In this document: piece after piece, positions 22,770 to 35,895 of the stretch
Layout: the number at the start of each line of letters is the position of its first letter
How positions within the stretch are numbered: position 1 is the stretch's first letter
Assembly (NCBI RefSeq): GCF_047496725.1
Contig: NC_132971.1
Coordinates: forward strand, 9,693,001-9,757,000
From: Anoplolepis gracilipes
Taxonomy: Eukaryota > Arthropoda > Insecta > Hymenoptera > Formicidae
Length of the DNA stretch: 64,000 bases
Direction of reading: 5' to 3'
Notes under the pieces: generated by a model
Database searches by the model: none
The model's input: only the letters and a program-made list of their open reading frames with translations
What the model was told of the DNA's origin: nothing
Program-made: the position numbers and the translations under genes

Positions 22770-23020
22770 AGTCGGCATGAGAATGAGCGAGATAGCAATA
22801 GGAGCGAGCGAGACAGTAATAAGAGCGAGCGAGACAGTAATAGGAGAGAGCGAGAGGGGAATAGCAGCGTGCAAGGAAAAGCTCGAGCTCGAGCTTTCTC
22901 TGCCAGCTGCTATGCCCCTCTCGCTCGCTCCTGTTACTGTCTCGCTCGTTCTTATTACAGTCTCGGTCGCTCTTATTACTGTCTCGCTCACTTCTATTAT
23001 TGTCTCTTTCGCTCGCTCGC
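22770..23020. repeat. Subterminal GAGCGAGACAGTAATA repeats arranged as a palindrome
   Basis: Plus-strand units of about 19 bp (GAGCGAGACAGTAATAAGA and variants) repeat about four times at 22785-22860. The same word recurs in reverse orientation about four times at 22915-23015. Both flank a core with AGCTCGAGCTCGAGCT. They lie 80-330 bp from the left end of the TTAA element. Subterminal repeats of this kind often act as transposase binding sites, but that role is inferred only from position. Confidence 0.7.
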
Positions 23021-23164
23021 GGAGAGATATTTGTTGTGTGTAATAGTACACATTGACGCGTGATTTTTGTACATGCGTCGTTACAAAGAAATGATTATAA
23101 AGAAACGACTTTATATCTGGACCAAAATTTTGTTGCAAGACTGAACATAATGTAGAGGACAAAT

Positions 23165-23574
23165 AGGCATATACAAAAATTCAAATTAAATTTAAGAAAT
23201 ATGTGTATATAATATAAACATCTAATATTATATACTTTACTTATATTTATCTCTATATAATAAATACGACTAAATTGTAATATTTTTAAATACCTATTGA
23301 ATATATACTTATTTTTATTTTATATTTTATACTATAATGAATAAAATGATACATATAATATACATACATAAATACATATATTGAATATTGTTGGAACATA
23401 TATTCATTATTTGTCATTATAGTGTAAAGTGTAAATAAAGATAACTATATTCAATATGTGTAACTGTATTATATTAATTTATTAAATAATTAATTTTGAA
23501 TTTATCATATACGGCTAAAATTAAGAAAAACATTCTTCTTTAGTTCAATTTTTTCTCCAATTATAAATGTATAG

Positions 23575-23610
<36 letters not shown>

Positions 23611-23627
23611 ACGTATATAGGTATATA

Positions 23628-23676
<49 letters not shown>

Positions 23677-24217
23677 ATATACGTATACATATATATATAT
23701 TTGAAAGAAATATTTCATCATATGATTTGATATCTACATTTTGCACACGTCTACTTCATCTTGTACATGGTTTCATTATATCATAGCTTTGCAAAATATG
23801 CAATAAATAGGAATTTATGCTTCAATGTAATTTGAGAAATATGTGTATATAACACTATAATATCTAATATCATATACTATTCTTATTTTTATCTATATGT
23901 AATAAATACAAATAAATTATTTATTTATTATTTATAATACATATTAGATATTGAATATATAATTATCTCTATTTTGTATTTTATACCATAATGTGTGTGA
24001 AATACACATTATGGTATAGTGTTATATACACATATTTCTCAAATTAAATATTGAAGCATATTTAATTCCTATTTATTACATATTTTGCATATGAAAAGCT
24101 ATAATATATAATATAATAAAACCACAAGATGAAGTAGACAAGTGTGCAAAATGTCTAACATAAGAGATCTCAAATATGATAAAATATTTATTTTACATAT
24201 ATATGTATATATATATA

Positions 24218-24251
<34 letters not shown>

Positions 24252-24640
24252 ATACTATACATTTATAATTGAAGAAAAAGTTAACTAAAAAAGAATATGC
24301 TTTTCTCAATTTTAGCTGTATGCGATAAGTACAAAATTAGTTATTTAAAATAAATTAATATAATTCGGTTACATATATTAAATATAGTTATCTTTATTTT
24401 ACACTTTACACCATGATGAACACAAATAATGAATACTGTTCCAGTATTCAATATATTATTTATGTATGTATATTATATGTATTATTTTATTCATTATAGT
24501 ATAACATACAAAATAAAAATAATTATATATTCAATATTATATCGAGATAAATATAAGTATATAACATTAAATGTAGTACATACAATGTTATATACACATA
24601 ATTCTCAAATTAAATATTAATTAAATATTTTATTTATATG
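23165..24640. repeat. Nested AT-rich inverted repeats, about 1.5 kb
   Basis: The block 23165-23600 reappears reverse-complemented at about 24240-24625 (AAATGTATAGTATTATA against TATAATACTATACATTT). The block 23740-23880 reappears inverted at about 24010-24150 (GTCTACTTCATCTTGT against ACAAGATGAAGTAGAC). A third (TA)n palindrome with ACCTATATACGTATAC lies between. No ORF is meaningful here. Confidence 0.75.
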
Positions 24641-25001
24641 TATTTATTACATACATTTTTCAGGACAATTTTTCCCATACATGGCTTTGCATGGCAATAA
24701 ATTTGGTCGAACGAAGAAATGCAAAGGAATATGCATAAGTGATTTGACATATACGTATATAGAACGTCAATGTGTAAATAAAGAAACGTACTATGCCAGT
24801 ACACGTTAGATCGCCCCTGGCTTTATTAGTACATTATATATAAATTATATAATATTAAATATTTTTTTACAATATTTTATATATAGAATGGGCCTCTCCA
24901 CCGCCCATTCCCGTGAGAACGCAACCACAATATATATGTATTTTCGTCTCTCCGATTGCAAACAAATCAGTTGCATTGAGGCATCTTCTTTTCAATAATA
25001 T
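24641..25001. other. Unassigned AT-rich spacer with one GC hairpin
   Basis: The only notable signal is GAATGGGCCTCTCCACCGCC followed by CATTC at 24888-24912. This forms an 8-bp stem (GAATGGGC/GCCCATTC) just downstream of the protease gene and could act in 3'-end formation. I see no gene. Confidence 0.3.
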
Positions 25002-25654
25002 TTATTGAAATTTAGGAAAAGGCGACAGTTTGTTTTCTATTATAATATCAAGAAAATGTTGCCTCATATATTTCACGCGATTGGAATATCTCTCATTACA
25101 AGGATTTCCTCCTAAAGCAACAGTTGTAGCGAAAGCTGTAGCATAAATTCCACAAGAAGTGCCATCAGGTTGTACGTGAACCTTTTCAAATATTATATTA
25201 CTTGCATTTATTTGTGAATAACGACGATGAATGTAACTTTTTTCTTTAGGTACCAATTTGTCGTATGTACAATCGGGTAAACTGTCGTACACTCGAAGCG
25301 TGGTACCGTCAAACAATATACATCGCCAGTGATTACTGCAATTTCCTCCAATAATTTGTAAACTTTTGTTGCTTCAATTAAATGAGGATATTCCACATAT
25401 AAAACACTTTGTGTTTCAAAGTGTGATTTATCTTTTATCACGCGTAAAAATTTATCCAATGAATCATCGTCTATTAAACTATGTACAAGTAATACATTTT
25501 TCTGTACTGTAATAAAAGATATAGAGCGATTATCAAGAAAATCTTTTTGTTGTGCCATTTCCTTTTTAGTTAGCTCTTTTTTATTTTGCGAGGAACTAAC
25601 AATAATGCAATCGTTATCTTGTGCACTCTGAGCAGGAGTGATAGTTGCTTCCAT
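25002..25654 (-). pseudogene. Ulp1/C48-like cysteine protease, one frameshift
   Basis: The minus-strand ATG at 25654 opens MEATITPAQSAQDNDCIIVS and runs about 100 codons, then shifts frame near 25350 into the 25316-25002 frame. Across the shift the adenain/Ulp1 catalytic layout is visible. His lies in the NHW read just upstream of CILFDGTT, Asp in RVYDSLPD, Gln in VHVQPDGT, and Cys in TSCGIYATA. Such proteases cleave SUMO-like modifiers or viral and transposon polyproteins. It lies 127 bp downstream of the transposase-YqaJ gene on the same strand. Similar Ulp-like genes are known as extra cargo in some plant MULEs. The frameshift inactivates this copy; the triad itself looks complete. Confidence 0.72.
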
Positions 25655-25781
25655 TGGTAAAATATTAGATTTGTGACATTTGATTGTCTTTGATATTTTC
25701 GTCTTCTATATTACATTCTCGATGATTTTTTAATTTTTTGGCTACTTAATTTCTTGAGCTTTTATTATATATTTTGGATTT

Positions 25782-28700
25782 CTAAGGCATATGTTTGTTA
25801 TGCCGACTATCCAAGATTTCTGGCAATATGAAATCATAATAGAAACGTGTTAAAAAGGGCAGCATTTCACTACTCCAAAATTTATTATCTCTATCAACAC
25901 GTATCATTTTTAAGTTTTTTGGTGTCCACACAGCGAAAATACAATAATCTCGCTACGTAATATTTAACTGGCCTTGAACTTGATAGAAAAATTTATGATT
26001 CCGATTCATCTTATCTGGATTTTTCTTATCAAAAATGCTTTTTAATTGAGGTAGCTTTACAGCCTCTTCCGCTGTTAAATGCTCAGCTGATTGAGGACAT
26101 TTTATTTCTACCAGACCATCTTTATCTATGAGTTCGTCAGGAGAAGCACCCAAGCATGGATTTTCAGTATCAATGAATAATCCGCAAGGTTTAATCTCCT
26201 TTTTCAATATTTTGGCCAAATCTTTTTTTGCAATTTTTTCTTTTTCACGACCATATTTCATAGCCGCGGTATCAATAGACGTAGGAAACAAAATGTTCTT
26301 TACAGTTGCACTACAAGATGTCGGTTTCATGCGACATACGATTCCAAAATTAGACGCTGTCAACATTTCCTGTCTCAACGACTGCCACAAATCTGATTCA
26401 CTTTGATTCGTTGTATCACGTTCGATTTGTTTCCAATTTTTCCCATTGTCAGACAACTTTTCCAAATGATTTTTTCGAAGCTACTCAAAAACATCAGGTG
26501 GAAGATCTGGTTTTCGTGATTTCGGACCATAATAACTATCTGTCCTTTTTTCTTTTTTATATTTTTTTGATTTTCCCTTTCGAGATTCTTTGGTTCTTGC
26601 CTGCCGTCACTTTTCCAGAGTCTCGACAAGGGCAGGAACATTTGTACCCATACTTTTATGCATTTCCGTGAGAACTTGTTGGGTATTATGTTGCACAACT
26701 GATCCCGCTACTTTAACATTATAATCACCTTTGTTAGATTGATTGACACGTTTTCCAAGAATTTCTTTGCAGATTTGCGCGTTGAACGATTCAGCAGGAT
26801 TATTAGTGACTTGTAGCAATAAACTGTCTGAATATCCGCTCAAAAAAAAATTTATAGCTTGTTCTACTTTTTGATAAAGATCGTGCTTTTTGAGAGACGG
26901 TACGTAATTTTTATTTGTTTCATCACAGTCACTTATACCGCGTTCCTTACATTATTCATGTTCGCCAAATATATGGCTAGGAATATTAAGTATATCTTTT
27001 TGTAATTCCATAGCCATCTTATGTTCAGGTGTATTTTCTTCTTTTCGCAAATTGATTGCTTTTATTATCTCTCTTCGTGTATTCAATATGTTGTTTTTTA
27101 CAACATTTCGTAGCAAAACAAAACCACGCTTTCTACTCACACCTTTTTGTTGAGTTGTTCCTGTTACATTTTTCAACTTTTTGCACAGATTGCGAAACAA
27201 ATGATTGGTGCATTCTATTTTTTTAACAGTAACCTTTTGTTCGCTATACGGTTTGCTATCAACGATGGACTGATAAACGCTACTATCACCATCGGCAATA
27301 AGTGTTCTATAGATTAATCCATGCATTTCGAGGCTCTTTTTGAAACCTTCTACAATGGCGTCGCTCTCCATGCGTGTAGAGCTCTCATTACGATCGAAAT
27401 TTTTGTAACATTTATGATTTTTTGTTCCGTTTCGTTCCGCAAAATCACAGATACAGCAGTATTTGTTGCGGACACCAACGAAAAGTACTTTTTTCGTGCG
27501 GTAACTAAGTATAGCGCCAACACCGGAAAGTGAATCATAGGTGGTACCGTACGATCTCTTCCCCCAACTACCATCTGCCACTACGGTTATATACGGAATG
27601 CCGTTTATAGTTTCGTTTTTCTCGAGAGTTAATTGTTTTTCAGCTTCGGCAGTCATTTTCATATTTTCTAAGGCTGTTTTCTCAAAGTCATCGATTATAT
27701 TGTCTCGATTTTTTATATAAGTTTTTTCGGACATAGATGGAATATTCATGGCTGCACATAGCTCTTCCAGCTGAGCAAAACCAATTCCACCTGTAATTGT
27801 TCCTACTACAGTAGCCGTATGAATGTCTAATGTTTCCGGCTCTGTGGATTCTGACCAAATGGTAGTTTTGTAATGGCACGTTTTGCAATAAAAGAAAAAC
27901 TGCGTCTTAAACCCAAGACGACAAGAGTTTACGAGTATCCAAGAATTAAATCCACACTCTACTCCTTTTGAATGTTGATATTCTCTACGGATTTCTTTCC
28001 ATAGAAAAGCCAAGTCGACAATGCGACGGCCTTAAGACAAATTTTCTTTGATATCATCTTTATCCAAACAATCCTTTTCAATCTTTTCAATAACAAAATA
28101 TTCGTCATCTTCGACACCATTTTCTACATTGGATATATCTGTATTTGACTCCTGGCATTGCATTTCTTGGATATCCATTGTATCGGGAAATGATTGTACC
28201 GATTTTTCAAAATCAATGGATTCATAATGCATTCTTTTGGAATCATTTGAATCATCAATATCCATGCTTTCGGAATATTTATCATTGCTAAATTCTACAT
28301 TTAGCTCTACATTAGATATACCTGTATTTGATTCCTGATACATGATTTTCGAATCCATCGTATCGGTAAATAGTTGTATCGATTTTTCAAAATCGATGGA
28401 TTTATCGCTAAAAGCCTCCGCTTCTCGAATCAATTAATTCTTCATTATCTTCAAAAAGTCGAATATCTTGTTCGACATACATATCTGTATTTGACTCGTG
28501 ACATTGCATTGTTTGGATATTTGAATCCGTCATATCGGGAAATGACTCTACCGATTTTTTAAAGTCGACGGATTCATTGCTAACATCTTCAATGCTTCTC
28601 GAGTTAATTAATTCTTTGCTATTTTTTAAAAATCGAACATCTTGTTCGACATTATACATACCTGTATTATAGTGTTGTTTTGTTTTAAAAGCTTTTAAAT

Positions 28701-28831
28701 TCATTGGGAAATACAATCGATTTCTCAAAATCAATGGATTCATTGCTAACAATTTGGCACATCTCCGACAATAAGTTTTTTATGTCTTGCTCTCTCTTCT
28801 GATTCACTAATAACTTTCGCCTGCAAAGAAA
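25782..28831 (-). pseudogene. Mutator/Kolobok-like transposase fused to YqaJ exonuclease, with in-frame stops
   Basis: A CAG acceptor (TTTTTCTTTGCAG) near 28832 opens the exon. N-terminal acidic repeats lie at 28830-28050. Then comes GFKTQFFFYCKTCHYKT (Cys pair) and the DDE core: first Asp in VVADGSWGKRSYG (about 27570), second in LIADGDSSVYQS (about 27280), the CxxH motif in IECTNHLFRNLC (about 27210), and Glu in NNPAESFNAQI (about 26790). A YqaJ-type nuclease follows, with EMLTASNFG, LGASPDELI, GLVEIKCPQS and YQVQGQLNIT. The enzyme would cut and move the TTAA element, and the nuclease could process ends. One frame is kept from 28433 to 25782, but it has stops at 28032, 26952, 26607, 26481 and 25953. 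A frame change lies near 28430. Confidence 0.83.
28050..28800 (-). repeat. Repeats coding an acidic SIDFEKS motif
   Basis: The phrase SIDFEKS or SVDFKKS, followed by a PDTMD-like motif and ESNTDISNVE, occurs about four to five times in the N-terminal part of the transposase. The DNA period is about 135-190 bp, suggesting tandem duplication inside the gene. The function of the acidic region is unknown. Confidence 0.75.
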
Positions 28832-29082
28832 AATTAATAGATTAGTATTTTGTTAAATATTTTTATAAAAATATTAAAATATTCTTCGAAAACATAAAAT
28901 CTCAAACGTACAGTCTTTAGTTTAAATCTTTATTCACTTGTACTACTAAAAATGAATTATTTAGATAAATTATAATAATTAAAATAATTTATTATTGATA
29001 AAATAGATAATGCTTTGACAACAAATACTAAAAAGCGCACATGCAAACCACATGTGGTATTATATTTTTTAAAGTTACTAGC

Positions 29083-29215
29083 ACACGAATAGACCGCCTC
29101 TGGATTTTATACAACCAGCACACGAATAGATCGCCTGTGGATTTTATACAACCAGCACACGAATAGATCGCCTCTGGATTTTATATAACCAGCACACGAA
29201 TAGATCGCCTCTGGT
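29083..29215. repeat. Tandem repeat, about 38 bp unit, 3.5 copies
   Basis: Units read CAGCACACGAATAGATCGCC followed by TCTGGATTTTATACAAC, with few changes. They lie about 250 bp upstream of the transposase exon, inside the TTAA element. They could be binding sites or a minisatellite. The units are contiguous without spacers, so this is not a CRISPR array. Confidence 0.85.
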
Positions 29216-29575
29216 ACTAACTACTGTAATAGTAAAACTACTATTTATATTACTACTACTACTACTATATAATTTTATTATATATAAACAAAACAATTTT
29301 TTAATAAATTTTTTTCAGAAATTTTGTTTTCAAGTTAGCTAAAAAAATACAAGAAAGATTTATGCATTTCTAATTATATATTACACATCAATGTTCAATG
29401 TTGTTAACTTTATTTTATTTTGATATAAATATCCTTCTTTATTAATAATCTTGTTACTCTATACTCAATGAAATGCATAAGTCGTTCTGTTTTTAATAAA
29501 TTGAAATATATAAAACTATGTATAATGTATGAAACTTTATATTTTTATTATACCAAGTGTTTTATTTTAATTGTT

Positions 29576-30412
29576 TCAGGCAAATAATCTCGAAAAATAT
29601 GGAAAAAATGAAAAAATGTTTCAGAGAAAAGTTGCAAGGTTTAAAGTAATGCATTACGTAGCAATATTAATATGACCTTGAAGAGTGTTGTCAAGGTCAT
29701 GAAAAAATTATATTGAAATTTTTTAATGGAAAGCCCTACTTTTTATTGCACATTCGTAGCTTATCTCGAGAGCTTTCAACATACTATGGTTAAATATTTT
29801 TTATTAAGTATTTTTTGAGATATAAAGCTTCAAAGTTACAGTTTTTTGACATAAAACACAAAATATCTCAGCAAATATTCATTTTTCGATAAACTTACCC
29901 TATTACTTTTATGCACAGAATAATGAGAATCAACTGGTGTAAAGAAAACACTTGGTTGTCTAGAAAAAATATGAACAAGTAGTTACACATTTTTTCTTTA
30001 AAACAACTAGGTGTTTTCTTTACACCAGTTGATTCGTCTCATTATTCTATGCATAAAAGTATTAGGATAAGATTATCGACAAATGAATATTTTCTGAGAT
30101 ATTTTGTGTTTTATGTCAAAATACTGTAACTTTGAAGCTTTACATCTCCAAAAATACTTAATAAAAAAATATTTAACCATAGTGTGTTGAAAAGCTCTCG
30201 AGATAAGCTACACGAATGTGCAATAAAAAATAGGGCTTTCCATTTAAAAATTTCAATATAATTTTTATATGACCTTGACAACACTTTCAAGGTGATACTA
30301 ATATTGCTACGTAATGCGTTACTAATCCTACAACTTTTGTTTGTGAAACATTTTTGTCTGTCGCGCTTTGTTTTAAAATATTCGGCTGGTATGGGTGGTC
30401 ATGGACACCTTG
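29576..30412. mobile_element. Long hairpin element related to 9082-9964
   Basis: The arms of about 400 bp are reverse complements around a centre near 29990. It shares the loop-proximal block (AATGAGA...CAACTGGTGTAAAGAAAACAC) and the words TTATTAAGTATTTTTTGAGA with the element at 9082. The right end reads CACCTTG followed by TA; the left end is degenerate. It is an older insertion into the TTAA element. Confidence 0.75.
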
Positions 30413-30764
30413 TATAAAATTGTATAGATATACATAATAATTCAATAAACTTCAATACAATCTTGTGCAATGATATTGAGCATCTAATGCGATTATTAGT
30501 TTCATGACGCGTGTTTTGTCGTCCCTGCCTGCCTGCTGTACCGAACTCATAAGCAGCTATTTTTTAGTTACATTGAAAAAAATATATGAAATTATGTAAA
30601 GAAACAAAATTTTGTCAAAAGCGTAGTTTTTTCATTATAATTATTAGTTACTATTTAATTGTTACACTGAGAAAGAATATACTACAAAATATATTTATTT
30701 CAACACTTGCAAAGAAACTAGTTGCAAAAATATATTTGAATCAATAAAATATACGATATATTTT

Positions 30765-31157
30765 AAACAATGGGTTAATTAAAACGATCTGACTAGCCAA
30801 AACCATTCGATTTATTCACACGACGTTTCGACCATATGGTTGTGGTCCTTTTCAAGTATAACTATAAAGAAAATATATAACGGATCAAAAATTATATGGA
30901 TACAATTTATACCGAATTAAACGCAAACAATACAAAATAATGTCGTTAAAAAATTGTGAGTAGACTAGTTTTTTAACGACATTATATTGTATTATTTGCG
31001 TTTAATTCGGTATAAATTGTATCCATATAATTTTTGATCCGTTATATATTTTCTTTATAGTTACACTTGAAAAGGATCACAACCATATGGTCGAAACGTC
31101 GTGTGAATAAATCGAATGGTTGTGGCTAGTCAGATCGTTTTAATTAACCCGTTGTTT
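30765..31157. mobile_element. Near-perfect palindromic element, about 390 bp
   Basis: AACAATGGGTTAATTAAAAC at the left is mirrored by the right end ...TTAATTAACCCGTTGTTT. The arms of about 190 bp include ACGACGTTTCGACCATATGG. The loop is only about 15 bp. It is non-coding. Confidence 0.8.
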
Positions 31158-33698
31158 ACAATTAAATACTAGCGACTTTAATCTCTAACTTATAACGATA
31201 TATTTTACTTTTTAAATTTTTCTCTAAAAGGTTTTATTTTCGGAATATTTGGCTGTTTCTGAATTTTGCGAAAACTCTGTGTAATATATTAAAAATTTTT
31301 TTTTTAAATATAATAATTATAAAACAATAATATATAAATAAGAAATAAAAAAATATAAAAAATGTTATTCATTAAAAAAACAATTTAAATTTAATTTATA
31401 ATTATAATAATTTATAATAATTTTATTTAAAATTTATTAAATTAATTAAAAATTTTTTTTTTATTTAAAAATTTAAAATAATATATAATAAATTATTTAT
31501 ATAATTAGTATTATTATATATAAAATTTTTATAAAAAAGAATACAAAAATTTCCAGAAATTTAATACAGCATGTCTCGAAATATCAAAACTTTGGTTGTG
31601 TAAAGAAGATCAAACTATGAAAAAAATAATTTTTACACATTTACTCATTTTTTCTTTGTGTTGTAGAAAATCACAATAAGAATATTAGTATATTCAACGT
31701 TTATGTATGCGATATATTGTCACAGGTGTAATGAATTTACATGTATATTTTTGAAGAATAATAATTGAAATATAATTCGTAACAGAACAAGAGAGATGTA
31801 AATCTAAACAAATAAAAGTAAGCAGGATGCAATGTTACGTTTATTTATAATTTTATTTTAGGGAACTTTTTTTTCTTTATTATATATTTTATTTCATAAT
31901 AATGCAAACAAAAAATGTGGTACAGAAATGTAAAGTAGTACTAAAATTTATCGGAAAGTATCATGAAATAAATATTGCTAAATATAAAATTTTGTAGAGT
32001 AAATCAAAATTCTCAAATATGTACCTAATGAATATAAATAAAGCAAAAACGAGCACATTTGCAAATATTATTAGGACATTTATTTTTAATTTTTACGCAC
32101 CCAAAGCTTGGAATACAGATACTCTGCCTGGGTTTGGCAAAGCAAATCTGAGACGTTGTGCTCTCTTACTTTACTCTATTTTTGTTCAATTGCAGTAAAT
32201 AACAGACAGAATGTGTCAAAAGAGGCTTCAGATTTGCTTTGCCGAACCCAAGCTCTGTATAGTATATAAAATTTTGTTAACTAACCTTTTTATCCATCCT
32301 TTCTTGAATGAAACTCTGCGGCGAGTGAGAGACAAACATTTCTCATTATACTTCTTTCCCATCACTCTCACTTTGTCTAAAGTCAAAAACACTAACAACA
32401 TACAACAACACAACAAAAAATCCTATCACAACACTTTACTACACGTATACTCCGTAAACACGTCGCAACGAGTAACACGTTTTCTCGCGTTATTACCGCG
32501 AACAAAGTATGTATAGCAGTACGCGATGCGCGCGATCTGCCCGCTCATGCGCGTAATAGATATTATTTGCGCGTAAACGAGAAAATAATAATTACTACAG
32601 CTCTGATTTTAAAATTATTGATATTTCAACAAGGAAAAATCGTCTCTAAATTGACCAGAGGATACGTCCTGCGTTGATACAGTTATTACCAAACACCTTG
32701 TATATGTATAAACGTATTTATCCGCTTACATTCACGACAAAAAAAAACATTTACTTGTAGGAAATGTTTACATATAAACTTGCTATTGTGCATAATGATT
32801 TATATATTACAATATATATATATAATTTTTTTTCGTTTATTTTCTTTGCTTTATATTTTTATGTTTTTGTACTTATTGAAAGTATTGTAGTTTCTATGAT
32901 TTTTTTTAGATTTTTATCTCTACCCACACTCGAGTTATGAATTACAGACAAAAATAAAAATAAATTTTAAATAACTATTACTTGAAAAAGAATAAAGATA
33001 TTGTTAATTAATAAGGTAGTCATTTTTTTATGTATTTAAAAAAAAATTGAAAAAATTTTTTAAAAACAATTTAACAATATTTTATTAGTCAATTTAATAT
33101 AATTTCGGTTAAAATTGACTAAAACATTGTAAAAATATTTAAAAAAATATATTTTAATGTTTTTCAATATCTTTAATCTTCTTCAAGTAATAGGTATTTG
33201 AAATTTTTTTATCAATTTCTTTCTCTAATTCATAACTCGAGTATGGATAGAAATAAAAATCTCAAAAAAATCATGGGAACTATTTTCAATAAGTACAAAA
33301 ACAATAATATATAAAAAAAATAAAGCAAATAAAATCAACAGAAAAACAATTGTCCAACTGGTATGGAATGCCCTATATACATATATAATATATATAATTA
33401 TCATAAATATTTTTATTTGAATCGTTTGTCAAATATTTTCACGTTTTTTTTACGTTTTTAAAACGTTTATAAGTATATCTTTACATTCTACATAAAGTAA
33501 TTTGTGTTATGTACTTTGTTATAGATAAATATTTATCATAGATATAATTATGTTGTTATCAAAGATGAACTAAATATTTAGAAAAACAAATATATTTTTA
33601 CGTAAACGTTTTCATTGTATTTGCGAACTTTACGTATAAACATTTTTCTATAAGTAAACGTCTTTTTGGTGAATATAAAAGGATTTATTTCCTTCTCT

Positions 33699-33749
<51 letters not shown>

Positions 33750-34290
33750 ATTCTCTTTCTTCTAGCGCAAGATGCTTCTCTTACAAAAGAAAAATATTAT
33801 AATCTATAATGAAAAGATAAATTTAAATTTACGTATATTTTATACACATTTGAGTAATTAATTTATTATATTGCGACAGTTTGTTCACTTGATTATTTTA
33901 TGATAAAATGTAGTTTTTGAAAATTTTATTATACTAATAATGATAATTTAATTAAATTAATAAGAATTTAATAAAAAATAATAAAAATAAAATAGAGAAA
34001 TTTAAATTAAAAAAATGTTAAATTTAATTACTTTTTAATAAATTTTATTTTAATTAAATTGCTCGCAAAATAAAATTTATCTGTTCATTAGATTGTAATA
34101 TTTATCTTTTATAAGAAAAGTATTTTACGTTAGAAGAAAGAGGAAACAGAGAGAGAGAGAGAGAGAGAGAAAATTATTATTTTTATTATTTCCAACGATG
34201 CTAAACCGATTGTTATCGCCGAACACGTGCTATCGTGTCTCTGATTGCGATCTCGCGGTTGTTTACAAACAATCGAAAAGCCGGCTGATC
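31158..34290. other. AT-rich stretch without genes, with two hairpins
   Basis: I see no credible coding sequence. 32125-32265 folds on itself (GGTTTGGCAAAGCAAATCTG against CAGATTTGCTTTGCCGAACC). 32800-33340 is a looser inverted repeat whose arms share CACTCGAGTTATGAATTA and its complement. (CT)n lies at 33700-33746 and (GA)n at 34149-34170. Confidence 0.6.
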
Positions 34291-34631
34291 ACGAGAGGCA
34301 TGTAAGGAACATGTTGCGTGAGCCTGCTTCTTTGTGTTGAGTGTCCAATACAGAAGCTGCGTTTTTGGAAATTTACGCTACTAAGTCTATGGTACGAACA
34401 CGACACGAATATTGCCGAGATTAGCCGATCGTCCGCTGAGCCGGCCGATCCGTCCGCCGAGCCGGCTGATCTTTTTGTTCTTTTCCGTGGCACGTGCACG
34501 TGCTACGTTTAGTGTGGTGCGTGGAGTGTGCAGTTCGCCGTATACTCTTTGAGTTCGCCAGATACCTGTTCCTTGGATACTGTGTTCCTTGTATCTTGGA
34601 TTGTTGGATACAAATTGATAGCAGCGCAAGT

Positions 34632-34713
34632 ATGGCAAGACGTAAGTATATACATCAATATTATAAAAATCCTATCGTATAAAAACAATTACATATCTCT
34701 TTCTGTCTCTCTC

Positions 34714-34748
<35 letters not shown>

Positions 34749-34749
34749 C

Positions 34750-34843
<94 letters not shown>

Positions 34844-35831
34844 GGAATATTTTTTAATTAAAAACAATTTTCTTTTTTAGCAAAAAGTCAAGGATCTACG
34901 AGGACTACGTCGGCAACATGTACAGATGTGCCATCGCCGACGTCGCCGTTGCGATCGGCATCTTCTTCAAGTGTGCCATCATCGGCAGCGACCTCGAATG
35001 TGCCGCCGATGATGGCATCAAAGGCGACGATGATATCGTCTTCGATGCCACCGATAAGGACATCGTCCTCGATGCCACTGATGAGGGCAATGTCGCCCCA
35101 AAAATTATATAAAAGAACGGAAGCAGAAAGACCCCTGCAAGAAACTAATAACAGATTTGTCCAAAAGGTAAATATTTATGTTTAATTTTGTAAAACGTTT
35201 AATCCTTTTTTTACTTGATACTTTTGTTTTCTAAAATATTTCTTCCCTGACTCATTCTGCATATATACTCTGTAGGTTTTCATAATAATTCAATAATAAA
35301 AAATTTGTATTGAAATGTACATATAAATGTATATTAACGTATGCATAAATATATATAACATATGTATACATATACATATTTATATATACAACGTTTACAA
35401 AATTTGCAGAAGTTTATTACATGAAATTTCAAATTGTGTCTATTTTTATTATATTATTCTCCAATATGTATATAACGTATATACACTTTATAAAATTATG
35501 ACTAACAAGTTTATAAAGAGCTTACAATAAAATTTATTTTTATATAAATGTGTATGTACTAATCAAATTTTATTATTGAAGTTATAAAAGCATACAGAGT
35601 ATATACAGAGTGAGCCAGGAGAAAAAAAATAGAAATATATATAAGTTAAATAAAATACAATAAAATTATTTATGTGTACACGCAACGGCAGAAATGGTGT
35701 CCGTCGGCAACTTCAGGATCACGCGCATACACATGAAGTTAGTGCATATGTATACATATGATTTCTGTTGTATGTGTGTAACGCTGAAGTTGTCGACGGA
35801 CACCATTTCTGCCGGTACCCGTACGTACATA

Positions 35832-35895
<64 letters not shown>

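Noticed and set aside
29083..29215. CRISPR-like array
   Set aside because: Units are contiguous, with no unique spacers and no cas genes, in a eukaryotic genome.
32211..32516. 101-codon ORF
   Set aside because: Overlaps a hairpin arm, has poor composition and no homologous motif.
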